From assembly GCF_042665545.1 (NCBI RefSeq), contig NZ_JBHTCM010000004.1, positions 1-64,000 on the forward strand: a DNA stretch of 64,000 bases. Reading direction: 5' to 3'. Numbering within the stretch: position 1 is the stretch's first letter; each line of letters begins with the position of its first letter. This stretch comes from Rhodocista pekingensis. Its GTDB lineage: Bacteria > Pseudomonadota > Alphaproteobacteria > Azospirillales > Azospirillaceae. The position numbers were made by a program, and so were the translations under genes. Of this stretch, positions 48,628 through 56,480 are shown piece after piece. The notes beneath the pieces were generated by a model. It made no database searches. It saw only the letters and a program-made list of their open reading frames with translations, and was not told where the DNA came from.

Positions 48628-49094
48628 TCCGTCGGGATCGCCGTGCGCTTGGCGACCGTGCGCAGGGTGAAGCTGGAGCGCACCCGCGCCACGCCGGGCA
48701 GACGGGTCAGCATCTGGGTATGCAGCCGCTCATAGTCGGCGCCGTCCTGCACCAGCACGCGCAGCAGATAGTCGCTGTCGCCCGCCATCAGGTAGCACTC
48801 CATCACCTCGGGGCAGTCCCGGACCTTCGCCTCGAAGGCGGCGAGGTCCTGTTCCTGCTGCCGGTCCAGCGTGATCGAGACGAAGACGGACATGCCGCGG
48901 CCCAGGACGCCGCCGTTCAGCAGCGCGACATAGCCCTCCACCACGCCCTCCTCCTCCAGCCGGCGCAGACGCCGGTGGCAGGCCGAGGGCGAGAGGCCGA
49001 CCCGGTCGGCGAGGTCGGCGTTGCTGATCCGCCCGTCGGCCTGGACCGTGTCCAGGATGCGGCGATCCATCGTGTCGAGGTCGATCTTGCGCAT
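48624..49094 (-). CDS. Lrp/AsnC-family transcriptional regulator
   Basis: The 156-residue protein has an N-terminal winged helix-turn-helix (LDTMDRRILDTVQADGRISNADLADRVGLSPSACHRRLRRL, read here as two segments) and a C-terminal RAM ligand-binding domain (CYLMAGDSDYLLRVLVQD). It is divergent from alanine dehydrogenase, the usual setting of AldR-type activators that respond to alanine. Its end overlaps the convergent nucleotidyltransferase gene by 4 nt. An inverted repeat lies in the shared promoter region. Confidence 0.88.
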   Translation of the reverse strand: MRKIDLDTMDRRILDTVQADGRISNADLADRVGLSPSACHRRLRRLEEEGVVEGYVALLNGGVLGRGMSVFVSITLDRQQEQDLAAFEAKVRDCPEVMECYLMAGDSDYLLRVLVQDGADYERLHTQMLTRLPGVARVRSSFTLRTVAKRTAIPTD

Positions 49095-49113
49095 TGCAGC
49101 ATCGTGGGCCGAA

Positions 49114-49149
49114 GGATCTGCGCGCCGGATGGGATTGCGCGCACGATCC
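49114..49149. promoter_or_regulatory. Inverted repeat in the lrp-ald intergenic region
   Basis: GGATCTGCGCGC (49114-49125) is mirrored by GCGCGCA and GATCC (49137-49149) with one unpaired C and an 11-nt spacer. It is centred between the divergent regulator and ald, 20 nt upstream of the regulator's ATG. It is a plausible operator for the Lrp-type regulator. Confidence 0.45.
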
Positions 49150-49243
49150 TGCGCATAGGAGCCACGGCGCCAGCCCCCTTTGCAAGGACATTCCGGGCCC
49201 GGCCCGACTATCATCCGCGACCGTTCCGGACAGGGAGGATGTC

Positions 49244-50356
49244 ATGCTCGTCGGCGTGCCGAAGGAGATCAAGAATCACGAGTACCGGGTCGGCCTGACC
49301 CCGGGCAATGTGCGCCAGCTCGTGGCGCACGGCCATCAGGTCATCGTCCAGCGCGGCGCCGGCACCGCCATCGGTCTGACCGACGAGCTGTACACCGCGG
49401 CCGGGGCCACCCTGGTGGACGAGCCGCAGGAGATCTTCGCCCGCGCCGAGATGATCGTGAAGGTCAAGGAGCCGCAGCCGCACGAATGCTGCATGCTGCG
49501 CCCCGGCCAGATCCTGTTCACCTACCTGCATCTCGCCCCCGATCCGGAGCAGACCCGGCTGTTGCAGCAGTCCGGCGCCGTCTGCATCGCCTATGAGACG
49601 GTGACCGACCGCAACGGCGGCCTGCCGCTGCTGGCGCCGATGAGCGAGGTCGCCGGTCGCATGTCCATCCAGGCCGGCGCCCACTGCCTGGAAAAGAGCT
49701 ACGGCGGCATCGGCATCCTGCTGGGTGGCGTGCCCGGCACCCCGCCGGCCAAGGTCGCCGTCATCGGCGGCGGCGTCGTCGGCACCAATGCCGCCCGCAT
49801 GGCCATCGGGCTGGAAGCCTATGTGACGGTGCTGGACAAGTCGCTGGACCGGCTGCGCCAGCTCGACATGCAGTTCGGCCGCCGCCTGAACACCGTCTAT
49901 TCCAACGACGAGACGGTGGAGCAGGCGGTGCTGGAGGCCGATCTCGTGATCGGTGCCGTGCTGGTGCCCGGCGCCTCGGCCCCCAAGGTCGTCAGCCGCG
50001 AGATGGTGCGGCGGATGAAGCCCGGCTCCGTCCTGGTGGACGTCGCCATCGACCAGGGCGGCTGCTTCGAGACCTCGCACGCCACCACCCACGACAACCC
50101 GACCTATGTGGTGGACGGCGTGATCCACTACTGCGTCGCCAACATGCCCGGTGCGGTCGCCCGCACCAGCACCTTCGCCCTGAACAACGCCACGGCGCCC
50201 TTCGTGCTGGCTCTGGCGGACAAGGGCTGGCGCCAGGCGCTGACGGACGATGTCCACCTGCTGAACGGCCTCAACGTGTTCGAGGGCCGGCTGACCCATC
50301 CGGGTCTGGCGCATCTCGGCGATGTGGTGCCCGCCAGGACGGCGATCGGGGCCTGA
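49244..50356 (+). CDS. ald: Alanine dehydrogenase
   Basis: The enzyme interconverts L-alanine and pyruvate + ammonia with NAD. The 370-residue product has the expected catalytic residues Arg15, Lys75 and His96, the nucleotide motif GGGVVGTNAARMA near residue 180, and the family end region with HYCVANMPGAVARTST. ATG 49244 follows GGGAGGAT. Divergent regulation by the adjacent Lrp-family gene is likely. Confidence 0.95.
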   Translation: MLVGVPKEIKNHEYRVGLTPGNVRQLVAHGHQVIVQRGAGTAIGLTDELYTAAGATLVDEPQEIFARAEMIVKVKEPQPHECCMLRPGQILFTYLHLAPDPEQTRLLQQSGAVCIAYETVTDRNGGLPLLAPMSEVAGRMSIQAGAHCLEKSYGGIGILLGGVPGTPPAKVAVIGGGVVGTNAARMAIGLEAYVTVLDKSLDRLRQLDMQFGRRLNTVYSNDETVEQAVLEADLVIGAVLVPGASAPKVVSREMVRRMKPGSVLVDVAIDQGGCFETSHATTHDNPTYVVDGVIHYCVANMPGAVARTSTFALNNATAPFVLALADKGWRQALTDDVHLLNGLNVFEGRLTHPGLAHLGDVVPARTAIGA

Positions 50357-50402
50357 CGACCCCAGGGCGGAGAAACCCCCAGGGCGGGGGATCGGCAGGC
50401 CG

Positions 50403-51332
50403 TCACCTCCGGGCGCCGGCCGGCCGCACCTCCACCCGGTCGAAATCCTTCGCCACCATGACCGGTTCGAAGTGGGCGCGGGCCTCCGCCTCCACCTCGG
50501 CCGGGTCGTAGCGGTCGGACTGGTGCGTCAGCACCAGTCGGCCGACGCCCGCCGCCTGTGCCAGCCGGCAGGCGTCCGCCACCGTCAGGTGGCTGCGGCT
50601 GCGTGCCGTCGCTTCGTCGGCGGTGCGGTAGGTCGCCTCGATCACCAGCAGGTCCACCCCGCGCACCGACTCCACCAGGGCGTCGGCGTCGCCGCAGTCG
50701 CCCACCACGGCCAGACTGGTGCCCCGCTCGGCCGGACCCAGCGCGTCCTCCCGCCGGACGGTGCGGCCATCCGCCAGCGTGACGGCGCCGGCATGGGCCA
50801 GTTCATGCCGTTCGCGGCCCTCCGGAACGCCCAGCGCGTCCAGGCGGTCGCCGTCCAGCGGCCGGTGCTCCGTCTCCTCGAAGCGGAACCCGAAGCTCTG
50901 CGTCTCGTGATGGCGGACCGGGAAGGCAGTGACGACGACCCCGCCCGTCTCGCAGAAGCGGCCGGGCTTCAGGGCGGCGTAGGTCACGTCCAGTCCGGGA
51001 TGGTCGTCGGGCCAGACCACCTGGTCCAGCAGGACCCGGGCGATGTGCAGCGCCTCTTCCGAGCCGTAGAGCGTCAGCCGGTCGGCCTGGTCCCAGAGGT
51101 CCAGCGTGCCGACCAGGGAGGCGAGGCCGAGGATGTGGTCCAGATGCCCGTGGGTCAGCAGGATCCTGTCCAGCCGGCGGACGCCGACGCCGCCCCGGCG
51201 GATCTGCCGCAGCGTGCCCTCGCCGCAATCCACCAGGAAGCGGTCGCTCTCATGCTCCACCAGAAGGGCGGAGAGGCCGCGCCGGGCCGAAGGCACGGTT
51301 GCCCCGGTGCCGAGGAAGGTGAGCTGGAACAT
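50403..51332 (-). CDS. rnz: Ribonuclease Z
   Basis: The enzyme matures tRNA 3' ends. The 309-residue metallo-beta-lactamase protein has LGTGATVPSARRG near residue 7 and the zinc motif THGHLDHI with His61, His63, Asp65 and His66. Further zinc ligands lie in FPVRHH near 140 and the LTHQSDRY segment near 275. Length and motifs match bacterial RNase Z; other tRNase Z-like MBL enzymes are the alternative. Confidence 0.82.
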   Translation of the reverse strand: MFQLTFLGTGATVPSARRGLSALLVEHESDRFLVDCGEGTLRQIRRGGVGVRRLDRILLTHGHLDHILGLASLVGTLDLWDQADRLTLYGSEEALHIARVLLDQVVWPDDHPGLDVTYAALKPGRFCETGGVVVTAFPVRHHETQSFGFRFEETEHRPLDGDRLDALGVPEGRERHELAHAGAVTLADGRTVRREDALGPAERGTSLAVVGDCGDADALVESVRGVDLLVIEATYRTADEATARSRSHLTVADACRLAQAAGVGRLVLTHQSDRYDPAEVEAEARAHFEPVMVAKDFDRVEVRPAGARR

Positions 51333-51350
51333 GCGCCGTCCGCGATCGGG

Positions 51351-51620
51351 TCATCCGGTCCGGTCTGCCGGGGACTTGGCCGGCGCTGCGGGCGCGGCGG
51401 TTCCGACGGACCGTTCCAGCACCTTACGCAATTCCGCGAGTTCCGTCCCGATCCCCTCCAGGGCCGCGGCGATCCGGGCCAGGGTATCCTGGCCCGCCTC
51501 CTGCGGACCGCCGGGTGGATCGTCGCTGTAGAAGCCGCCGGGCGGCTCGACGACGCTGCCGTCGTCCCGTGTCGGCACGTCGGTCTCGACCTCGCGGCCT
51601 AGGATGGTGCGCTTGCTCAT
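51351..51620 (-). CDS. Small hypothetical protein
   Basis: The 89-residue product begins MSKRTILGREVETDVPTRDD, then has a proline/glycine-rich turn and a predicted helix (TLARIAAALEGIGTELAELRKVLE, about residues 46-69) that could dimerise as a coiled coil. No domain is recognised. An EcfG-like motif 37 nt upstream suggests stress control. It lies 18 nt before rnz on the same strand and might be co-transcribed with it. Confidence 0.6.
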   Translation of the reverse strand: MSKRTILGREVETDVPTRDDGSVVEPPGGFYSDDPPGGPQEAGQDTLARIAAALEGIGTELAELRKVLERSVGTAAPAAPAKSPADRTG

Positions 51621-51656
51621 GGCCGGCGGCCCCCGTCATCGGTCTCCGGAAGGGCG

Positions 51657-51681
51657 AACAGGCGGGGGCAAGCGGCGTTCC
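51657..51681 (-). promoter_or_regulatory. Candidate EcfG-type promoter for the 89-residue protein
   Basis: On the minus strand GGAAC (51681-51677), 17 nt, GTT (51659-51657), with T before GTT. The distance to the ATG is 36 nt. Two more GTTCCGG units follow in the same stretch (51680-51710), so the -35 sequence itself lies in a short repetitive region. Confidence 0.45.
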
Positions 51682-51782
51682 GGGCGGGCGTTCCGGGGAA
51701 GCGTTCCGGACAGGCGTGATGCGGCGGCCCTGATATGGCAGCCCTGATGCGGCGGAACGACCTTTCGCCGTCCCAACCTTTA

Positions 51783-51796
51783 TTGATCAAGGTCAA
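51783..51796 (+). promoter_or_regulatory. Fnr/FixK-like box before the MarR-family gene
   Basis: TTGATCAAGGTCAA matches TTGAT-N4-ATCAA with one mismatch in the right half. This is the binding site form of alphaproteobacterial Fnr, FnrL and FixK. It lies 67 nt before the MarR-family ATG at 51864. It suggests oxygen- or redox-dependent control of this regulator. Confidence 0.6.
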
Positions 51797-51863
51797 TGTC
51801 GCCGGCCGCTGCCCCATGCAGGATCGTTACAGTTCGTTTTCTCTCCTTCAGGTGGGTCACCCC

Positions 51864-52373
51864 ATGCCGGACAGCCTGTTTCGCTTCAGGGCGGAGGATG
51901 CCGTCGCCCTGTGCCTCGTCGATGTCGCGAACGCCCTGTCGCGGCAGAGCGAAGCCATCCTGGAGCAGGCCGGCCTCACCGCGCCGCAGTGGACCGTTCT
52001 CCTGAACGTGGCCGGCGACGCCAATTTCCATGACGAGACGAAGATGACCGGCAGCATCTTCTCGTCGGAGATCGCGGCCGCACGCGGCCTGTCGCGGCCG
52101 CACATCAGCGCCACCGTGACGGAACTGATCCGCAAGGGCCTGATCCGCCAGGACGATGATCCGCAGGACCGCCGCCGCAAGCTGCTGTCCGTGACCGGCC
52201 AGGGTCTGGCCGTGCTGCGCCGGTTGCAGCCGCTGCGCCAGTCGGTGAACGACATGCTGCTGGCCGATCTCAGCCCGACGGAGCGCGAGCGTCTGCTGCA
52301 CACGCTGCTGACCCTGCGCCAGCGCGCCCGGGCCGCCGACCATGTGGCCCCGGCCCTGAAGCAGGCCTCCTAG
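51864..52373 (+). CDS. MarR-family transcriptional regulator
   Basis: The 169-residue product has a winged helix-turn-helix with the recognition helix in GLSRPHISATVTELIRKGLI and a wing with DPQDRRRKLLSVT, the MarR signature. Its inserted DANFHDETKMTGSIFSSEIAAA is unlike short MarR proteins. ATG 51864 follows AGGTGG; an ATG at 51816 in frame is an alternative. The likely target is unknown; the Fnr-like box upstream hints at redox control. Confidence 0.82.
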   Translation: MPDSLFRFRAEDAVALCLVDVANALSRQSEAILEQAGLTAPQWTVLLNVAGDANFHDETKMTGSIFSSEIAAARGLSRPHISATVTELIRKGLIRQDDDPQDRRRKLLSVTGQGLAVLRRLQPLRQSVNDMLLADLSPTERERLLHTLLTLRQRARAADHVAPALKQAS

Positions 52374-52476
52374 AAAGGGCGCTTCCGCAGCCCGACCGGG
52401 CGACGGGCTGCCCCCTGGCGCGGGGCCGGACCGTGGGATAGGCTGAGTGTCCGATCCGCAGTCCGGAGGCGACGCG

Positions 52477-52923
52477 ATGGACCTCAAGGCCCGCCAGTTG
52501 GAAGACACTGTCTTCACCGCCCCGCAGATCAGCGAGGACGATATCGCCGAGGCCGCCCGGCAGGGCTTCAAGGCGATCATCAACAACCGCCCCGACGGCG
52601 AGGAACCGGGCCAGCTCGACCATGAGCGGGCGGCCGCGGCCGCGGCACGGAACGGTCTCGCCTACGCCTATGTCCCGGTGGATGCCCGGACCATGGGGCC
52701 GGCCGTGGTGGATGCCTTCGCCCGCGCCCTCGCCGAAGTGGAGGGGCCCGTGCTGCTGCATTGCCGCACCGGCACCCGGTCCACCCATCTCTGGGCCATG
52801 GCGGCGACGCGGGACGGCCGCTTCACCCCGGACGAGGTGACCGCCCGCGCGGCCCGCGCCGGTTACGACCTGGAGCCGCTGCGGCCCGTCCTCGCCGGCT
52901 ATGCCGCCGGCGCGGGGCGCTGA
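52477..52923 (+). CDS. Small protein-tyrosine-phosphatase-fold protein (BLH-type)
   Basis: The 148-residue product has a phosphatase-like P-loop HCRTGTRST with Cys96 and Arg101, and the early segment AARQGFKAIINNRPDGEE. It matches the beta-lactamase-hydrolase-like phosphatase/sulphur-transferase group, often linked to sulphide metabolism. ATG 52477 follows GGAGG; a GTG at 52447 is less likely. No sulphur genes are adjacent. Confidence 0.8.
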   Translation: MDLKARQLEDTVFTAPQISEDDIAEAARQGFKAIINNRPDGEEPGQLDHERAAAAAARNGLAYAYVPVDARTMGPAVVDAFARALAEVEGPVLLHCRTGTRSTHLWAMAATRDGRFTPDEVTARAARAGYDLEPLRPVLAGYAAGAGR

Positions 52924-53362
52924 TCCCCGGACCTGCCGGTTTCATCGCGTTCCCCTGTGTTCCGATGTGGAACGCGGCAGCGCCGCTGTGCGTGTGCCGT
53001 GGGGCTATGCCGGACCTGAACGGGAAAAGGTGACGCGCGAACTGGGATGTCTTCGCGTCATCCCCCATTCGCGTCATCCCCCATATGAATCCCGCATGAA
53101 TATGGAATTCTCCGACTGATCTTGGTATCTTCCGCAAGAAGACACAAGAAACGCTTCGGCCTGTTCTTGAATTCACGCTGAATTGTCTGAAAATTTGAAG
53201 CGAAATGTCGGGAATGGTGGCCGGATTATTCCATGGGGTGGCCATATCGACCAGCGCCTCCCCGACGGGGGAGGTGCGGGCCTGGACCGATGGCATCCGC
53301 TCCGACGCTTCCCGACCTGACCCGACCCGTTCCGCCGGTCCGCAACCCCGGAGCCGATCGCC
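52924..53362. other. Intergenic region with AT-rich core and tandem repeat
   Basis: No gene is credible in these 439 nt. The segment 53090-53230 is clearly AT-richer than the surrounding DNA and may hold the promoter of the DUF2336 gene, but no clean -35/-10 pair could be assigned. A perfect 16-bp tandem repeat lies at 53052-53083. Confidence 0.5.
53052..53083. repeat. 16-bp perfect tandem duplication
   Basis: TTCGCGTCATCCCCCA occurs at 53052-53067 and again at 53068-53083 with no spacer. It lies at the edge of the AT-rich stretch upstream of the DUF2336 gene. Confidence 0.9.
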
Positions 53363-54586
53363 ATGAGCAGGACCCCGACCGCCGAGACGCCCCGCCCGGG
53401 CACGCGCGCCCTGTCTGCCGTTGACGTCAAGAAGCTGTTGGCCGACCGCTCGGCCCAGGCGCGGATCGACACCATGTCGAAGGTCGTCGCCGAACTGTCC
53501 GATGACCGGCTGGAGCCGCGGGAGGCCGAGCTGGCGCGGGAGGTGCTGCTGCGCTTCGCCCGCGATGCCGAGGTGGCGGTGCGGGAGGCGGTCGCCTGGC
53601 AGATCCACAACAGCCCGCTCCTGACCGACGATCTGGCGCGCACTCTGGCCGAGGATGTCGGCCGTGTGGCCTTCCCGGTGTTGCGCTTCGCCAGGCTGGC
53701 GGACGACTTCCTGCTGGAGGTGCTGAGCGGCCGGGATGCGGAGAAGCATGTCGCCATCGCCGGCAGCGCCCGGATCTCCCCCGCCGTGGCCGACGCCATC
53801 GTGGAGACGGCGAACCTGCCGGCCATCGGGACGCTGCTGCGCAACGACGGGGCGGAGATCCCCACCCCGACCCTGGAACGGGTGGCGGACCGCTACGGCG
53901 ACGTGGCGATGGTGGCGGAGCCGCTGGCCGACCGGCCGGAACTGCCGCCGACGGTGGTGGAGAAGCTGATCCACCGCGTCTCGGAGGATCTGCGCCGGAC
54001 CCTGGTCGAGCGCTACCACCTGACTCCATCCGTGGTGGCCGATCTGGTCGGGCGCGGGCGCGAGGCGGCGACCATGCTGCTGCTGGCGCCGCTGACGCGC
54101 GACGGCACGGATGTCGAGCTGCTGGCCCGGCACCTGCACGTCAACGGCCGCCTTACCCCGACCCTGCTGTTCCGGGCGCTGTGTGCCGGCGATCTGGCGC
54201 TGTTCACGGCCGGCATGGCGGTGCGCGCCGGGATCGCCGTCGCCAATGCCCGCATCCTGCTGGCCGACGATGGTCCGCTGGGGGTCCGGTCGCTGTTCGA
54301 GCGGGCGCAGATCCATCCGCACCTGACGCCGCCCTTCCGCTCCGCCCTCAAGGTCGTGCGGGAGACCGGCTACGAGGGCGGCGCGGCGGACCGGCGCGCT
54401 TTCCAGCTTGCCGTGCTGGCCCGCGTCCATGCCGAGTGCGGCCATATCGAGGAGCATGCGGTGGACGAACTGCTGATGCAGCTCTTCGACGGCAAGAGCG
54501 AGGAGGAGATCGACCGGGCCATGGAGATGGCGGGCCTGCCCTTCCTGCCGCTCCGGTCCTGCGACGACCATCGCTCCGGCGCCTGA
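53363..54586 (+). CDS. DUF2336 alpha-helical repeat protein
   Basis: The 407-residue protein is all-helical with HEAT-like alternation (LEVLSGRDAEKHVAIAGSARISPAVADAIVETAN) and matches the DUF2336 family found in alphaproteobacteria. Such proteins occur near stress and cell-cycle regulators, but no activity is established. It has no signal or membrane segment. It ends 143 nt before the inositol operon, whose promoter motif lies in between, so it is probably a separate unit. Confidence 0.75.
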   Translation: MSRTPTAETPRPGTRALSAVDVKKLLADRSAQARIDTMSKVVAELSDDRLEPREAELAREVLLRFARDAEVAVREAVAWQIHNSPLLTDDLARTLAEDVGRVAFPVLRFARLADDFLLEVLSGRDAEKHVAIAGSARISPAVADAIVETANLPAIGTLLRNDGAEIPTPTLERVADRYGDVAMVAEPLADRPELPPTVVEKLIHRVSEDLRRTLVERYHLTPSVVADLVGRGREAATMLLLAPLTRDGTDVELLARHLHVNGRLTPTLLFRALCAGDLALFTAGMAVRAGIAVANARILLADDGPLGVRSLFERAQIHPHLTPPFRSALKVVRETGYEGGAADRRAFQLAVLARVHAECGHIEEHAVDELLMQLFDGKSEEEIDRAMEMAGLPFLPLRSCDDHRSGA

Positions 54587-54644
54587 TCCCGCCCTTCCAC
54601 CCCGCCGCCGGTCCGATCGCCGCTGCCCCGAACGAACGTGAATG

Positions 54645-54669
54645 GGAACAAGCGGGGCCGGCGGTCGTT
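54645..54669 (+). promoter_or_regulatory. Perfect EcfG-type promoter motif for the inositol operon
   Basis: GGAAC (54645-54649), 16 nt, CGTT (54666-54669) match the EcfG consensus exactly. The predicted start near 54676 gives a leader of about 54 nt before the inositol-1-phosphate synthase GTG. No other promoter candidate is seen in this gap. Confidence 0.68.
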
Positions 54670-54729
54670 GAGCCCAGGGTAGGCGGGGCGCGGCCGGTCG
54701 TGCCCCGGCGGGACGGGGCGGAGCGGATC

Positions 54730-55848
54730 GTGGTGGCACGGGCGGTCAAGACGGAACCCAGGGTCCGGATCGCGCTGGCGGGTGTGGGCAACTGCGCTTC
54801 GTCGCTGATCCAGGGCATCGAGTTCTACCGCGCCGCCGGGGACAACGATTCCGTGCCTGGCCTGATGAATGTCCGCCTGGGCGGCTACCATGTCGGGGAT
54901 GTGGAGGTCGCGGCGGCCTTCGATGTCGCCCACGCCAAGGTCGGCCTGGACGTCGCGCAGGCGGCCTTCGCCCCGCCGAACAACACCCAGCGATTCGCGG
55001 AGGTGCCCCCGCTGGGCGTGCCGGTCCGCCGTGGCCCCACCCTGGACGGGCTGGGCAGCTACCTCCGCGACCGCGTGCCGGAGTCCGAGGCGGCGCCGGT
55101 GGACGTCGCCGCCGTGCTGCGCGACACCGGCACGGACGTCCTGGTCTCCTACCTGCCGGTCGGATCGCAGCGGGCGACGGAATACTACGCCGAACAGGCG
55201 CTGAAGGCGGGCTGCGCCTTCGTCAACTGCATCCCGGTCTTCATCGCCAGCCGGCCGGGATGGCGCCGTCGCTTCGAGGATGCGGGGCTCCCCCTGATCG
55301 GTGACGACATCAAGTCCCAGGTCGGCGCCACCATCGTCCACCGCATGCTCGCCAACCTGTTCCGCGAGCGCGGCGTCCGGCTGGACCGGACCTACCAGCT
55401 CAATTTCGGGGGCAATGCCGATTTCCTGAACATGCTGGAACGGGAGCGGCTGGAATCGAAGAAGCAGTCGAAGACCCAGTCGGTGGTCAGCCAGCTCGAC
55501 CGCCCGCTGGCGAACGACGATGCCCATGTCGGGCCGAGCGACTTCGTGCCGTGGCTGACCGACCGCAAATGGTGCTACATCCGGATGGAGGGGACCGCCT
55601 TCGGCGACGTGCCCCTGAACCTGGAGCTGAAGCTGGAGGTCTGGGACAGCCCCAACTCCGCCGGCGTGGTGATCGACGCGGTGCGCTGCGCCAAGCTGGC
55701 GCTGGACCGCGGCATCGGCGGGGCGCTCGACGGCCCCAGCAGCTACTTCATGAAGTCGCCGCCGCACCAGTGGACCGATGCCGAGGCGCGGCAGCGCACG
55801 CGCGACTTCATCGACGGCAGGGACCCCGGGACCGGCGGGGTGGCATGA
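54730..55848 (+). CDS. ino1: myo-Inositol-1-phosphate synthase
   Basis: The enzyme converts glucose-6-phosphate to inositol-phosphate with NAD. The 372-residue product has the nucleotide site ALAGVGNCASSLIQGIEFY near residue 20, the conserved GDDIKSQVGATIVHR near 194 and YQLNFGGNADFLNMLERERL near 220, followed by SKKQSKTQ. These are the core MIPS blocks, of the short type found in actinobacteria and archaea. GTG 54730 follows GGAG; the next GTG is one codon later. It leads a ten-gene operon and overlaps the phosphatase by 4 nt. Confidence 0.92.
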   Translation: MVARAVKTEPRVRIALAGVGNCASSLIQGIEFYRAAGDNDSVPGLMNVRLGGYHVGDVEVAAAFDVAHAKVGLDVAQAAFAPPNNTQRFAEVPPLGVPVRRGPTLDGLGSYLRDRVPESEAAPVDVAAVLRDTGTDVLVSYLPVGSQRATEYYAEQALKAGCAFVNCIPVFIASRPGWRRRFEDAGLPLIGDDIKSQVGATIVHRMLANLFRERGVRLDRTYQLNFGGNADFLNMLERERLESKKQSKTQSVVSQLDRPLANDDAHVGPSDFVPWLTDRKWCYIRMEGTAFGDVPLNLELKLEVWDSPNSAGVVIDAVRCAKLALDRGIGGALDGPSSYFMKSPPHQWTDAEARQRTRDFIDGRDPGTGGVA

Positions 55849-56480
55849 CCCGGTTCCTGCTGGTCCGGCACGCGCCGCACGCCCTCCAGGGCCGGACGCT
55901 GGTGGGCCGTAGCGACGTGCCCCTGTCCGACGAGGGGACGCGGCTGGCCGCGTCTCTGGCCGACCGGCTGGCGGGAGAGCCGCTGGCTGCGGTGCAGTCC
56001 AGCCCGCGGGCGCGCACCCGTGCCACCGCCGCCGCCATCGCCGGGCGCCACGGGTTGGCGGTGGAGACGGCGGCGGAGCTGGACGAGATCGACTTCGGCG
56101 CCTGGACCGGGCAGGCGTTCGACGCCCTGGAGCCCGATCCCGGCTGGCGCTCCTGGAATGCTTGGCGCACCGGCTCCCGCCCGCCCGGGGGAGAGACGTC
56201 CGGGGGAGAGACGTCCGGGGGCGAGACGATGGCGGAGGTCCAGGTCCGTCTGCTGCGGCACCTGGAGACGGCGCGGATGCGGTGGCCCGACGGCACCGTC
56301 GCCCTCGTCTCCCACGGCGATCCGATCCGCGCCGTGCTGGCCTTCTGGCTGGGCATCCCGCTGGACCTCGCGCACCGGCTGGAGGTCGATCCCGCCTCCG
56401 TCAGCCGGGTGGAACTGTCCCCCTGGGGACCGCGGGTCCTGTCGGTCAACGAGACGCCGCGGCCGGGGGTGGACGGATGA
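55845..56480 (+). CDS. Histidine phosphatase (phosphoglycerate-mutase-like)
   Basis: The 211-residue protein has the RHA motif at residues 8-10 (FLLVRHAPH), the SSPRARTRATAAAIA segment and SHGDPIRAVLAF near 153, so it is a catalytically competent histidine phosphatase. It may dephosphorylate inositol-phosphate or a glycosylated form. Unusually it carries three copies of a PGGETS-like unit near residue 115, from a 15-bp tandem repeat. Overlaps of 4 nt join it to both neighbours. Confidence 0.85.
   Translation: MTRFLLVRHAPHALQGRTLVGRSDVPLSDEGTRLAASLADRLAGEPLAAVQSSPRARTRATAAAIAGRHGLAVETAAELDEIDFGAWTGQAFDALEPDPGWRSWNAWRTGSRPPGGETSGGETSGGETMAEVQVRLLRHLETARMRWPDGTVALVSHGDPIRAVLAFWLGIPLDLAHRLEVDPASVSRVELSPWGPRVLSVNETPRPGVDG
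56185..56229 (+). repeat. 15-bp in-frame tandem repeat in the phosphatase gene
   Basis: CCGGGGGAGAGACGT occurs at 56185-56199 and 56200-56214, followed by a third copy with two mismatches at 56215-56229. It codes for the repeated GGETS segment. Confidence 0.9.

Noticed and set aside
52970..53000. EcfG-like motif upstream of the DUF2336 gene (GGAAC followed by CGTG)
   Set aside because: The -10 element reads CGTG, not CGTT, and it lies more than 350 nt from the gene.
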